Positions 15,530-22,771 of a stretch of DNA of 27,121 bases are shown one piece after another. Origin of the DNA: JAZMZS01 sp045120955 (GTDB taxonomy: Bacteria; Bacillota; Clostridia; Oscillospirales; CAG-272). Position numbers and translations under genes: made by a program. Positions within the stretch are counted from its first letter, which is position 1; each line of letters opens with the position of its first letter. The stretch is taken from the NCBI GenBank assembly GCA_045120955.1, contig JBGVFH010000073.1, positions 1 to 27,121 on the forward strand, written 5' to 3'. The notes beneath the pieces are model-generated. The model saw nothing but the letters and a program-made list of their open reading frames with translations, was not told the DNA's origin and ran no database searches.

Positions 15530-17139
15530 GCTTTGCCTCCCTGCGAATGTTCAAATGCCGCACCGACAAATCCCTTGAACAGCGGGTGCGGTTTGTTCGG
15601 ACGGCTCTTAAATTCAGGGTGATACTGAACCCCTACATGGAAGGGACGCTCACTAAGCTCCACCGTTTCAACGAGTCTGCCGTCGGGAGATGTACCGCTG
15701 AGAGTAAGTCCGCTGCTTGTGAGGATCTCTCGGTAATCGTTATTAAATTCATAACGGTGTCTGTGCCTTTCACTGACAGAGCGGCTTTCATAGCATCGCT
15801 CCATTGTCGTGCCTTCCTTGATCTCACAAGGATACGCACCGAGACGAAGCGTACCGCCCTTATCGATATCATCACTCTGACCCGGCATAAAGTCGATGAC
15901 CTTGTTCTTGCATTGCTCGTCAAACTCTCCTGAGTTAGCATCCGCAATGCCTGCAACGTTTCTCGCATATTCAATGACAGCGATCTGCATACCGAGACAG
16001 ATACCGAAGTACGCAAGTCCCGTCTCTCTTGCATATTTTGCCGCAAGGATCATTCCTTCAATTCCTCGGCTGCCAAATCCCCCCGGCACGAGGATACCGT
16101 CAAGCCCCGAGAGTGCTTTTTCATAGTTTTCGGATGTTAGAGTTTCGGAGTCGATCCACTCGATTTTGATATGCGTGTTATGGTAATATCCCGCATGGCG
16201 AAGAGATTCGGCAACCGACAGGTAAGCATCGTGAAGTCCTACATATTTTCCAACAAGACCTATCCTTACCGTGTACGGTCTTGCCTTGATCCGATCTACC
16301 ATCTGTTTCCACTCTTCAAGGTCGGGGGCGGGTGCGTCGATATTCAATTCACGGCATACGACTGCGGAGAAATTTGCTTTTTCAAGCATCAGAGGTGCTT
16401 CATAGAGGTTAGGAAGGGTGATGTTTTCAATGACGCAATCAGGCTTTACGTTACAGAAAAGAGAGATTTTTTTGAAGATAGAATCCTCCAACGGCTCGTC
16501 ACAACGCAAAACAATAATATTCGGGTTTATACCCATTCCCTGCAATTCCTTGACGGAGTGCTGGGTAGGCTTGGATTTATGTTCATCTGAGCCGCGAAGA
16601 AACGGAACGAGCGTAACATGGATGAACAGACTGTTTTCTCTGCCAACCTCAAGGGAGATCTGACGGACAGCCTCAAGAAAGGGCTGAGACTCAATATCTC
16701 CGATGGTGCCGCCGATCTCGGTAATAACAACATCGGCATCGGTCTTTCTTCCTACGCTGTAAACGAACTCCTTTATCTCATTTGTGATGTGCGGAATGAC
16801 CTGCACGGTAGAGCCGAGATATTCTCCTCTGCGCTCCTTATTCAAAACATTCCAATAGACCTTACCCGTGGTCAAATTGGAATATTTGTTCAGATCCTCG
16901 TCAATAAATCTTTCATAGTGTCCGAGGTCAAGGTCGGTTTCCGCTCCATCCTCGGTCACATATACTTCACCGTGCTGATAGGGGCTCATCGTACCCGGAT
17001 CCACGTTAATATAAGGATCGAGCTTCTGAGCCGCCACCCTCAGCCCTCTCGCCTTGAGCAATCTGCCAAGCGACGCAGCCGTAATACCCTTTCCCAGTCC
17101 GGATACAACACCGCCTGTTACGAAAATATATTTTGTCAT
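15526..17139 (-). CDS. pyrG: CTP synthase
   Basis: 537 residues, normal length. It aminates UTP to CTP with ATP and glutamine. The N-terminal synthetase domain opens with IFVTGGVVSGLGKGITAAS (P-loop) and contains QKLDPYINVDPGTMSPYQHG. The C-terminal class I glutamine amidotransferase domain has nucleophile C381 in FGICLGMQIAV and the QYHPEFKSRP motif. Start at 17139, with GAGGAAGGTG about 7 nt upstream. The gene lies 146 bp after guaA, one of the two long gaps in the operon; a candidate 32-residue ORF fills most of it and its stop lies 6 bp before this start. In Bacillus pyrG has its own CTP-sensing attenuator; I see no matching pyrimidine-start promoter and terminator here. Confidence 0.97.
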   Translation of the reverse strand: MTKYIFVTGGVVSGLGKGITAASLGRLLKARGLRVAAQKLDPYINVDPGTMSPYQHGEVYVTEDGAETDLDLGHYERFIDEDLNKYSNLTTGKVYWNVLNKERRGEYLGSTVQVIPHITNEIKEFVYSVGRKTDADVVITEIGGTIGDIESQPFLEAVRQISLEVGRENSLFIHVTLVPFLRGSDEHKSKPTQHSVKELQGMGINPNIIVLRCDEPLEDSIFKKISLFCNVKPDCVIENITLPNLYEAPLMLEKANFSAVVCRELNIDAPAPDLEEWKQMVDRIKARPYTVRIGLVGKYVGLHDAYLSVAESLRHAGYYHNTHIKIEWIDSETLTSENYEKALSGLDGILVPGGFGSRGIEGMILAAKYARETGLAYFGICLGMQIAVIEYARNVAGIADANSGEFDEQCKNKVIDFMPGQSDDIDKGGTLRLGAYPCEIKEGTTMERCYESRSVSERHRHRYEFNNDYREILTSSGLTLSGTSPDGRLVETVELSERPFHVGVQYHPEFKSRPNKPHPLFKGFVGAAFEHSQGGKA

Positions 17140-17145
17140 TGTAAT

Positions 17146-17244
17146 TCACCTTCCTCTATGTTGCCTATTATGATGAGCCGTTTTGCGGTACCCGTCTCTG
17201 CCGACGACAGCAAGCGTGTTGTCAGCCGCAGACCGTTGCTCCAT
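17146..17244 (-). CDS. Candidate 32-residue ORF between guaA and pyrG
   Basis: Starts MEQRSAADNT, ends NRQHRGR. It is preceded by AAGGGAG 7 nt upstream of its ATG, a good ribosome binding site, and its TGA lies 6 bp before the pyrG ATG, with the pyrG ribosome binding site inside its last codons. Translation of this ORF would therefore affect pyrG translation by coupling or by clearing local structure. It is basic (several Arg and His), has no family I recognise and could be chance. It begins right after the stem-loop at the guaA stop. Confidence 0.25.
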   Translation of the reverse strand: MEQRSAADNTLAVVGRDGYRKTAHHNRQHRGR

Positions 17245-17288
17245 TAAACAGCTCCCTTTATCCGCCATAGTCGGCGAGAAGCTGTTTA
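17245..17288 (-). other. Stem-loop containing the guaA stop codon
   Basis: TAAACAGCT (17280-17288, minus strand), whose first triplet is the guaA stop codon, pairs with AGCTGTTTA (17245-17253). The 26-nt loop contains an inner CGCC/GGCG helix. There is no U-tract, so it is not a classical terminator. The distal arm carries the end of the ribosome binding site and spacer of the 32-residue ORF, so pairing could hide that site. Confidence 0.45.
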
Positions 17289-18818
17289 TTCCCACTCTAC
17301 CGTTGCAGGCGGCTTCGAGGTGATGTCATACACCACTCTCGTTATAATGCCGATCTCACCTGTAATTCTGCTCGATGCTCTCTCCAAAACCTCGTAAGGA
17401 AGCCTTGTCCATTCTGCTGTCATAAAATCATCGGTGGTAACGGCTCTGAGTGCCACCGTGTAGCCGTAGGTTCGGGCATCTCCCTTGACGCCTACGCTTC
17501 TCAGATCGGTCAGCACCGCAAAATATTGATTGGTATCCTTTTCAAGCTTTGCGTTTGCGATCTCCTCACGGAATATGGCATCCGCATCTCGCAATATATC
17601 CAGTTTTTCTTTTGTAATCTCTCCGATCACTCTGACGGCAAGACCGGGACCCGGAAACGGCTGACGCCATACAAGTGCATACGGAATGCCAAGCTCTGTT
17701 CCCACGGCTCTGACCTCATCCTTGAACAGATCCCGCAGAGGCTCTACTATCTCATCAAAAGCGATCACATCGGGAAGTCCGCCTACATTGTGATGACTCT
17801 TGATGACCGCAGAATTTCCTTTTCCGCTCTCGATTACATCTGGGTAAATCGTTCCCTGTACGAGAACATCGATCTTTCCGAGCTTCTTTGCTTCATCCTC
17901 AAATACTCGGATAAATTCCTCGCCGATAATCTTGCGTTTCTGCTCGGGCTCTGTTACTCCCGCAAGCTTTGTAAGAAATCTGTTCTCTGCATCAGAACGA
18001 ATGAGATTCATTCCGAACTGACCACGGAAGGTTTGCTCTACAAAGTCCCCTTCATCCTTGCGTAAAAGTCCGTGATCTACAAACACGCAGGTCAAGTTGT
18101 CTCCGATCGCTTTGTGTAAAAGCACGGCGGCAACCGAGGAATCCACGCCTCCCGACAGAGCAAGGAGCACTTTTTTGCCTGCAAGCTCCCTTCTGTACTT
18201 CTCAATCGAGCGTTCCACGAAATTCTCCATCGTCCAATCGCCACTGCAACCGCAGACATCAAACAGGAAATTGCGAAGCATTTGCTTACCGAATTCACTG
18301 TGCGTGACCTCGGGATGAAATTGTACGCCGTACAGCTTACGTTCTTCATCACACATTGCCGCACATAAACATTTATCGGTATGGGCAATTACTTTGAAGC
18401 TGCTCGGCACTTCTTTTATATAGTCGGTATGGCTCATCCAAACGATGCTTTCCTCCGGAACACCGCCAAAAAGTACGCTGTCCTTCACATATACGGTCGT
18501 TTTTCCGTACTCACTGCTGTTTTTAGCGGAAGTAATAACGCCTCCCGACATATACGCCATAAGCTGATCACCGTAGCAGATGCCGAGTATCGGAATACCG
18601 ATATTCAGTATCTCGGCATCGTAGCGTGGTGACTTGTCGTCATATACGCTGTTAGGACCGCCTGTAAAAATAATTCCCTTGTATCCGATCTCTTTGATCT
18701 CTTTAACCGTTATCTTATTGTAGAGCTTGATCTCCGCATAAACATGATGCTCACGGACACGACGTGCGATCAGCTGATTATATTGCCCTCCAAAGTCCAA
18801 AACAAGTATCTTTTCCAT
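17286..18818 (-). CDS. guaA: GMP synthase (glutamine-hydrolysing)
   Basis: 510 residues. It converts XMP to GMP with ATP and glutamine. The N-terminal class I amidotransferase domain has nucleophile C81 in ILGICYGDQLMAYMSGG and the VQFHPEVTHSEFG motif; the ATP pyrophosphatase domain carries LALSGGVDSSVAAVLL; the C-terminal dimerisation domain ends with the typical SKPPATVEWE. Start chosen at 18818 (MEKILVLDFGGQYNQ), the family N-terminus, with GAGGTG 3-8 nt upstream overlapping the purB stop and 7 bp between the genes. The upstream in-frame Met at 18845 would add 9 residues inside purB and lacks support. Confidence 0.97.
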   Translation of the reverse strand: MEKILVLDFGGQYNQLIARRVREHHVYAEIKLYNKITVKEIKEIGYKGIIFTGGPNSVYDDKSPRYDAEILNIGIPILGICYGDQLMAYMSGGVITSAKNSSEYGKTTVYVKDSVLFGGVPEESIVWMSHTDYIKEVPSSFKVIAHTDKCLCAAMCDEERKLYGVQFHPEVTHSEFGKQMLRNFLFDVCGCSGDWTMENFVERSIEKYRRELAGKKVLLALSGGVDSSVAAVLLHKAIGDNLTCVFVDHGLLRKDEGDFVEQTFRGQFGMNLIRSDAENRFLTKLAGVTEPEQKRKIIGEEFIRVFEDEAKKLGKIDVLVQGTIYPDVIESGKGNSAVIKSHHNVGGLPDVIAFDEIVEPLRDLFKDEVRAVGTELGIPYALVWRQPFPGPGLAVRVIGEITKEKLDILRDADAIFREEIANAKLEKDTNQYFAVLTDLRSVGVKGDARTYGYTVALRAVTTDDFMTAEWTRLPYEVLERASSRITGEIGIITRVVYDITSKPPATVEWE

Positions 18819-18825
18819 AGTCACC

Positions 18826-20241
18826 TCATAGATTGATTTCGGCACTGCTGCCGTTCACACCCTCAAGCAAGGGCTTGATCTTTGCAAGGAAAGCATCTAC
18901 CTGTTCGGGACATCTGCCGATATACCTCGACGGTTTGAGAAGTGCGTTTATCTCCTCCTCGCTCATACCAAAGGTCGGTTCTGCCGCAAGTCTTGCGGTA
19001 AGATCGCACTCTTCTCCGTTTTTCATCTTTGCGGTAGCTTGCATAGAGCACCTGCGAATGATCTCGTGTATCTCCTGTCTGTTGCCTCCTCGCTTGACCG
19101 CTTCCATCATCAAATTCTCGGTTGCAATGAATGGAAGATATTCCTTGACAGTCTTTTCTACGATCTTCTCGTTGACGCCGAGACCGTCGGTTACATTCTG
19201 TGCCAGTCTGAGAATAGCATCAGCGCAAAGGAAGCCCTCGGGCATGGAGATGCGGCGGTTTGCAGAATCGTCAAGTGTTCTTTCAAGCCATTGTGTCGAT
19301 GCCGTCATAGGTGCGTTGAGTGCGTCTGCCATCAAATATCTTGCAAGCGAACATATACGCTCGCTTCTCATAGGATTGCGCTTGTATGCCATTGCGGAAG
19401 AGCCTATCTGTTTTTTTTCAAAGGGCTCTTCCACTTGTTTGTCATGCTGAAGAAGTCTGATATCATTTGCCATTCTGTATGCGCTTTGCGCAACAGAAGA
19501 AAGGGCGTTCAGAATTCTGCTGTCTACTTTTCTGGGGTAAGTCTGCCCCGCTACGTCAAAAAATTCGTCAAAACCGAAATCATTGCATATCATTCGGTTC
19601 ATCTTGTCGATTTTGGATGTATCTCCCTCAAAAAGCTCCATAAAGCTCGCCTCTGTTCCCGTTGTTCCCCGACAGCCGAGAAGCTTGATGTTCTCTATCG
19701 CAAAGTCGATCTCAGCAAGATCGGAGAGAAAATCCTGCATCCAAAGCGTTGCTCTTTTACCGACCGTTACGAGCTGTGCGGGCTGATAGTGAGTATATCC
19801 GAGCGTGGGCAAAGCCTTATATTTTTCAGCAAATTTTGAAAGGTTCTCTAAAACCACCAACAGCTCTGCACGTAAATAGCGCAGAGCGTCCCGATAGATT
19901 ATGAGGTCTGCGTTATCGGTAACATAACAGCTTGTGGCACCAAGATGTATGATACCTGCGGCAGAGGGGGCAGCTTGCCCATATGCATAGACGTGAGCCA
20001 TTACGTCATGTCTGACTTCTGCCTCACGTGACGCAACACACGCATAGTCGATGTCGCTTGTATGCGCTTCAAGCTCTGCGATCTGGCTCTCTGTTATGGG
20101 GAGTCCGAGAGCGTGTTCCGCTTTTGCGAGAGACACCCAAAGGCGACGCCATGTGCTGTAACGTGTGTCGCTTGAAAAAAGGTTCAACATATATTCAGAC
20201 GCATAGCGCGAGGATAAGGGGGATTCATATCTGTTAGTCAT
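18826..20241 (-). CDS. purB: Adenylosuccinate lyase
   Basis: 471 residues of the fumarase/aspartase superfamily. It removes fumarate twice in purine synthesis: from SAICAR to AICAR and from adenylosuccinate to AMP. The family signature GSSAMAYKRNPMRSERI carries the flexible catalytic loop, and the N-terminus NRYESPLSSRYASEYM is typical of the Clostridia-type enzyme. The start at 20241 has GGAGA about 7 nt upstream. A 213 bp gap separates it from purA, holding a candidate 51-residue ORF and a 16-bp tandem repeat. It acts directly after PurC and PurA, its upstream neighbours. Confidence 0.97.
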   Translation of the reverse strand: MTNRYESPLSSRYASEYMLNLFSSDTRYSTWRRLWVSLAKAEHALGLPITESQIAELEAHTSDIDYACVASREAEVRHDVMAHVYAYGQAAPSAAGIIHLGATSCYVTDNADLIIYRDALRYLRAELLVVLENLSKFAEKYKALPTLGYTHYQPAQLVTVGKRATLWMQDFLSDLAEIDFAIENIKLLGCRGTTGTEASFMELFEGDTSKIDKMNRMICNDFGFDEFFDVAGQTYPRKVDSRILNALSSVAQSAYRMANDIRLLQHDKQVEEPFEKKQIGSSAMAYKRNPMRSERICSLARYLMADALNAPMTASTQWLERTLDDSANRRISMPEGFLCADAILRLAQNVTDGLGVNEKIVEKTVKEYLPFIATENLMMEAVKRGGNRQEIHEIIRRCSMQATAKMKNGEECDLTARLAAEPTFGMSEEEINALLKPSRYIGRCPEQVDAFLAKIKPLLEGVNGSSAEINL

Positions 20242-20279
20242 AAGCGTTCTCCATTAGCCATAGGGCTTTTATTTAACTA

Positions 20280-20311
20280 TTTATATTCATATATCTTTAT
20301 ATTCATATATC
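20280..20311. repeat. Perfect 16-bp tandem duplication
   Basis: TTTATATTCATATATC occurs twice head to tail (20280-20295 and 20296-20311). It spans the 3' end and stop of the 51-residue ORF and lies 38 bp before the purB start. On the minus strand each copy contains TATAAA, which resembles a -10 element, but no -35 at a fitting distance was found. Confidence 0.8.
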
Positions 20312-20442
20312 GCCGCCGCTGTTTTTTGCACCATGGCAAAAATCGCCGTTGCGGCTCCGCCTTGCGGGCTGCGGCGGAAGCTTAGATCTTCATAAAGAAG
20401 ATATGTGTCAAGGTCTGTTTTCGCATATGTTTTATACGACAT
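20287..20442 (-). CDS. Candidate 51-residue ORF between purA and purB
   Basis: Starts MSYKTYAKTDLDTYLLYEDL and ends YEYKDI. GGAGG lies 6 nt before its ATG, and the ATG is 12 bp past the purA stop, as expected for a real gene in an operon. The first ~22 residues look protein-like. The middle (SFRRSPQGGAATAIFAM) is encoded by a GC-rich segment with inverted GCCGC/GCGGC runs, unlike the flanking DNA, which suggests an inserted palindromic repeat read in frame. No family recognised. It may be a real small protein, a decayed gene or an insertion that happens to stay open. Confidence 0.38.
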   Translation of the reverse strand: MSYKTYAKTDLDTYLLYEDLSFRRSPQGGAATAIFAMVQKTAAAIYEYKDI

Positions 20443-20454
20443 ACAGGCCCTCCG

Positions 20455-21729
20455 TCATCGAACTACAATGCTTTCTCTTTCGGGACCTACCGAAACATAT
20501 TTTATGGGACAACCGATCTCCTTTTCAATGAACGTCACATACTCCTGTGCCGCTTTGGGTAAGTCATCCCACTTACGTGCTCCACTGATGTCACATTTCC
20601 AACCGTCGAAATATTCTATCTTTGGCTGTGCATACTTGAGTGCCGTCGTGAACGGGAAACGGTCGAGCTCCTTGCCGTCCAGAATGTACTTGGTGCATAC
20701 GGGGATCTTATCCATGTAGCTAAGCACATCAAGCTTTGTCAGCGCAATCTCAGTTGCCGCCTGCACCTCTACACCGTAGCGTGTCGCCACAATATCAATA
20801 GGACCTACACGGCGGGCTCTGCCCGTTTTTGCTCCGTACTCAGATCCTGCTTTGCGAAGCTCCTCCGCCTCGCCGCCGAACATTTCGCAAACAAACGGTC
20901 CCTCTCCGACGCAGGTGGAATAAGCCTTTACAACTCCAACCACATCGTCGATCTTCGCACAAGGAAGTCCCGAACCGATAGGAGCATAAGCCGCCGTAGT
21001 ATTGGAGGATGTGGTGTAAGGATAAATACCGAAATCGAGGTCACGCAATGAACCAAGCTGTGCCTCAAACAAAATTTTCTTTCCTGCCTTTTGTGCATCC
21101 TTTAAAAATGCGCCTGTGTCACATACATAAGGCTTTATCTTTTCACACGCATCGTCAAGCCACCTTTCAAGCATTTCCATCGTATAAGGCTCTGCTCCGT
21201 AAACCTTTGTCAAGGTGATATTTTTCCATTCAAGCAGATCGGACAGGTGTGATTTGAGCTCTTGCGGATAAAACAGCTCTCCCGCAAGAACGGTCTTCTT
21301 TTGATATTTATCCGAGTAAAACGGTGCGATACCTTGCTTGGTCGAACCGTATTTCTTATCGGCAAGTCTCGCCTCCTCCAGAGCATCAAGATCTCTGTGC
21401 CAAGGGAGCAAAAGTGATGCACGATCGCTGATCTTGAGATTGTCAGGTGTAAGCGCAACGCCTTTTCCCATGACATCCTGCATCTCGATCCACAGATTTT
21501 CGGGATCAAGTGCCACGCCGTTACCGAGTATATTGACTACGCCGCACCGGAAAATTCCGGAAGGAAGCAGATGCAGCGCAAATTTTCCATGTTCATTGAT
21601 GACGGTATGGCCTGCGTTTCCTCCGCCCTGATAGCGGACAACAACGTCATAGTTTTCAGTCAGAAGATCAACCATTCTTCCCTTTCCTTCGTCACCCCAG
21701 TTAATTCCAACTATTGCACAGTTTGACAT
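20455..21729 (-). CDS. purA: Adenylosuccinate synthetase
   Basis: 424 residues. It joins IMP and aspartate with GTP to form adenylosuccinate, the first step to AMP. The N-terminus CAIVGINWGDEGKGRMVDLL holds the catalytic D13 and the GTP loop, and H41 in QGGGNAGHTV is the second catalytic residue. The segment STKQGIAPFYSDKYQKK stands where many bacteria have GTTGRGIGPAYEDK, so this belongs to a divergent branch, although the core motifs are intact. Start at 21729 with GAGGAAGGT upstream, 27 bp after purC. Aspartate donates the nitrogen, in line with the cluster theme. Confidence 0.96.
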   Translation of the reverse strand: MSNCAIVGINWGDEGKGRMVDLLTENYDVVVRYQGGGNAGHTVINEHGKFALHLLPSGIFRCGVVNILGNGVALDPENLWIEMQDVMGKGVALTPDNLKISDRASLLLPWHRDLDALEEARLADKKYGSTKQGIAPFYSDKYQKKTVLAGELFYPQELKSHLSDLLEWKNITLTKVYGAEPYTMEMLERWLDDACEKIKPYVCDTGAFLKDAQKAGKKILFEAQLGSLRDLDFGIYPYTTSSNTTAAYAPIGSGLPCAKIDDVVGVVKAYSTCVGEGPFVCEMFGGEAEELRKAGSEYGAKTGRARRVGPIDIVATRYGVEVQAATEIALTKLDVLSYMDKIPVCTKYILDGKELDRFPFTTALKYAQPKIEYFDGWKCDISGARKWDDLPKAAQEYVTFIEKEIGCPIKYVSVGPERESIVVR

Positions 21730-21756
21730 ATTTATTTACCTTCCTCAAAGCAAAAT

Positions 21757-22470
21757 TTAAATATGAGCTGTCAGACGCTTCATCACTTCGGCATAAGCAT
21801 CCTCTACACCGCCGAGATCACGGCGGAAACGGTCTTTGTCGAGCTTTTCGCCCGTTTTACTGTCCCACAGACGGCAGGTATCAGGACTGATCTCATCGGC
21901 AAGTACGATCGTAGAGTCGGACAGTCTTCCGAATTCCAGCTTGAAGTCAACGAGCGTTACACCGCACTCTTTCCAAAAAGCCTTCAATTCCTCATTCACA
22001 GCAAATGAGTATTTTTTTATTGTTTCGATCTCCTCGGGCGTCGCCAAATGAAGAGCAAGTGCGTGATATTCATCAAGAAGCGGATCGCCGAGCTCGTCGT
22101 TCTTATAGGAGAATTCAACGGTCGGAGAGTCGAAGACTACCCCCTCCGATACACCGTATCTCTTTGAAAAGGAGCCTGCGGCAATGTTTCTCACAATAAC
22201 CTCAAGCGGCACGATCGAAACTTTCTTAACGAGTGTTTCACGCTCGCTCAGCTCCTTTACAAAATGTGTGGGAATTCCGGACTTTTCAAGTCTCTGCATC
22301 AAGAGGTTGCTCATCCTGTTGTTGATGACACCCTTTCCTGCGATGGTTCCCTTTTTGAGTCCGTTAAAAGCCGTAGCATCGTCCTTGTAGGATACGATTA
22401 GGATATCCGGATCGTCGGTAGAAAAAACCTTTTTTGCTTTTCCCTCATAAAGTTGTTCTCTCTTTTCCAT
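21757..22470 (-). CDS. purC: SAICAR synthetase
   Basis: 237 residues, normal length. It joins carboxyaminoimidazole ribotide to aspartate with ATP. Typical motifs: QLYEGKAKKVFSTDD (ATP site), VPLEVIVRNIAAGSFSKRYG, TLVDFKLEFGR and VLADEISPDTCRLWD. Start chosen at 22470 (MEKREQLYEGKAK), with GGAGG 9 nt upstream; the reading frame extends to 22503, but that adds an unsupported 11 residues inside the leader. First gene of the long operon, downstream of a strong promoter and an attenuator-like leader, so leader control here would govern all eleven recognised genes. Confidence 0.97.
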   Translation of the reverse strand: MEKREQLYEGKAKKVFSTDDPDILIVSYKDDATAFNGLKKGTIAGKGVINNRMSNLLMQRLEKSGIPTHFVKELSERETLVKKVSIVPLEVIVRNIAAGSFSKRYGVSEGVVFDSPTVEFSYKNDELGDPLLDEYHALALHLATPEEIETIKKYSFAVNEELKAFWKECGVTLVDFKLEFGRLSDSTIVLADEISPDTCRLWDSKTGEKLDKDRFRRDLGGVEDAYAEVMKRLTAHI

Positions 22471-22669
22471 GTGTATATTCCTCCGTTTTTTAAAATCAAG
22501 CACTGAATTGCCCTCGGCAAATAAAAAAGCAAAGACACCTTAATGCGGTAAAACATTAAGACGCCTTTGCCTTTGTTTCTATTCAATTTTAATACTAAAA
22601 ATAAAAATACGGACAAATAGCCCCGACAAAAATCGAACGTCGATTGTCGGAAGACGCCATTGCCCTCAC
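22471..22669 (-). promoter_or_regulatory. purC operon leader with candidate antiterminator
   Basis: About 200 nt of untranslated leader from a predicted start near 22669. In minus-strand order: GAGGGCAAT (22659-22667); the 13-mer GCAATGGCGTCTT (22651-22663), which differs by one base from the terminator's ascending arm; a hairpin CCGACA-ATCGA/TCGAT-TGTCGG (22623-22650); an A/U-rich stretch (22571-22622); the terminator (22521-22570); and a second GAGGGCAAT (22507-22515). The 13-mer can pair with the terminator's descending arm in 12 of 13 positions, counting G-U pairs. It does not contain guanine, PRPP/ykkC or ZTP riboswitch landmarks as I recall them, so the sensor is unassigned. Confidence 0.6.
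22521..22570 (-). terminator. Intrinsic terminator inside the purC leader
   Basis: A 17-bp stem (22554-22570 with 22529-22545, three G-U pairs) and an 8-nt loop, directly followed by TTTTTTAT on the minus strand. It ends about 50 nt before the purC start codon and after the operon promoter, so it can stop transcription before the first gene. This placement is the hallmark of attenuation. Confidence 0.85.
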
Positions 22670-22675
22670 GCAGAT

Positions 22676-22705
22676 ATTATACACCTTTTTTTAATGCTTT
22701 GTCAA
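22676..22705 (-). promoter_or_regulatory. Strong sigma-A promoter of the purC-nadE operon
   Basis: Perfect TTGACA (22700-22705) and perfect TATAAT (22676-22681) on the minus strand, 18 bp apart. It lies between the asnB terminator and the purC leader. This is the only clear promoter I found for the eleven-gene operon. Confidence 0.88.
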
Positions 22706-22717
22706 TATATAATTAAG

Positions 22718-22755
22718 AAAAAAATCCGAGCCGCATTTCAAAAACACAGCTCGGA
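22718..22755 (-). terminator. Intrinsic terminator of asnB
   Basis: A continuous ~14-bp stem including G-U pairs (core TCCGAGC/GCTCGGA, 22749-22755 with 22725-22731), a 3-nt loop and then seven T on the minus strand. It lies about 17 bp past the asnB stop and 13 bp before the purC promoter -35, so asnB and the purine operon are separate units. Confidence 0.92.
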
Positions 22756-22771
22756 CATATCATTTTATCAT

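Noticed and set aside
20312..20442. Promoter for purB at the TTGACA within the purA-purB gap (minus strand, about 20405-20410)
   Set aside because: The -35 is perfect, but 17 bp downstream the sequence is GATCTA and no acceptable -10 lies at 16-18 bp; it is explained as part of the small ORF.
22623..22650. PurR operator (PurBox) in the purC leader because of ATCGAACG
   Set aside because: It departs from the Bacillus PurBox, there is no properly spaced second box, it lies downstream of the promoter, and it is better explained as one arm of a hairpin.
22571..22669. Guanine, PRPP or ZTP riboswitch upstream of purC
   Set aside because: None of the conserved landmarks I remember for these classes (such as GTCTCTACC for guanine or CTAGGGTTCCG for the ykkC/PRPP group) is present; left as an unassigned leader.
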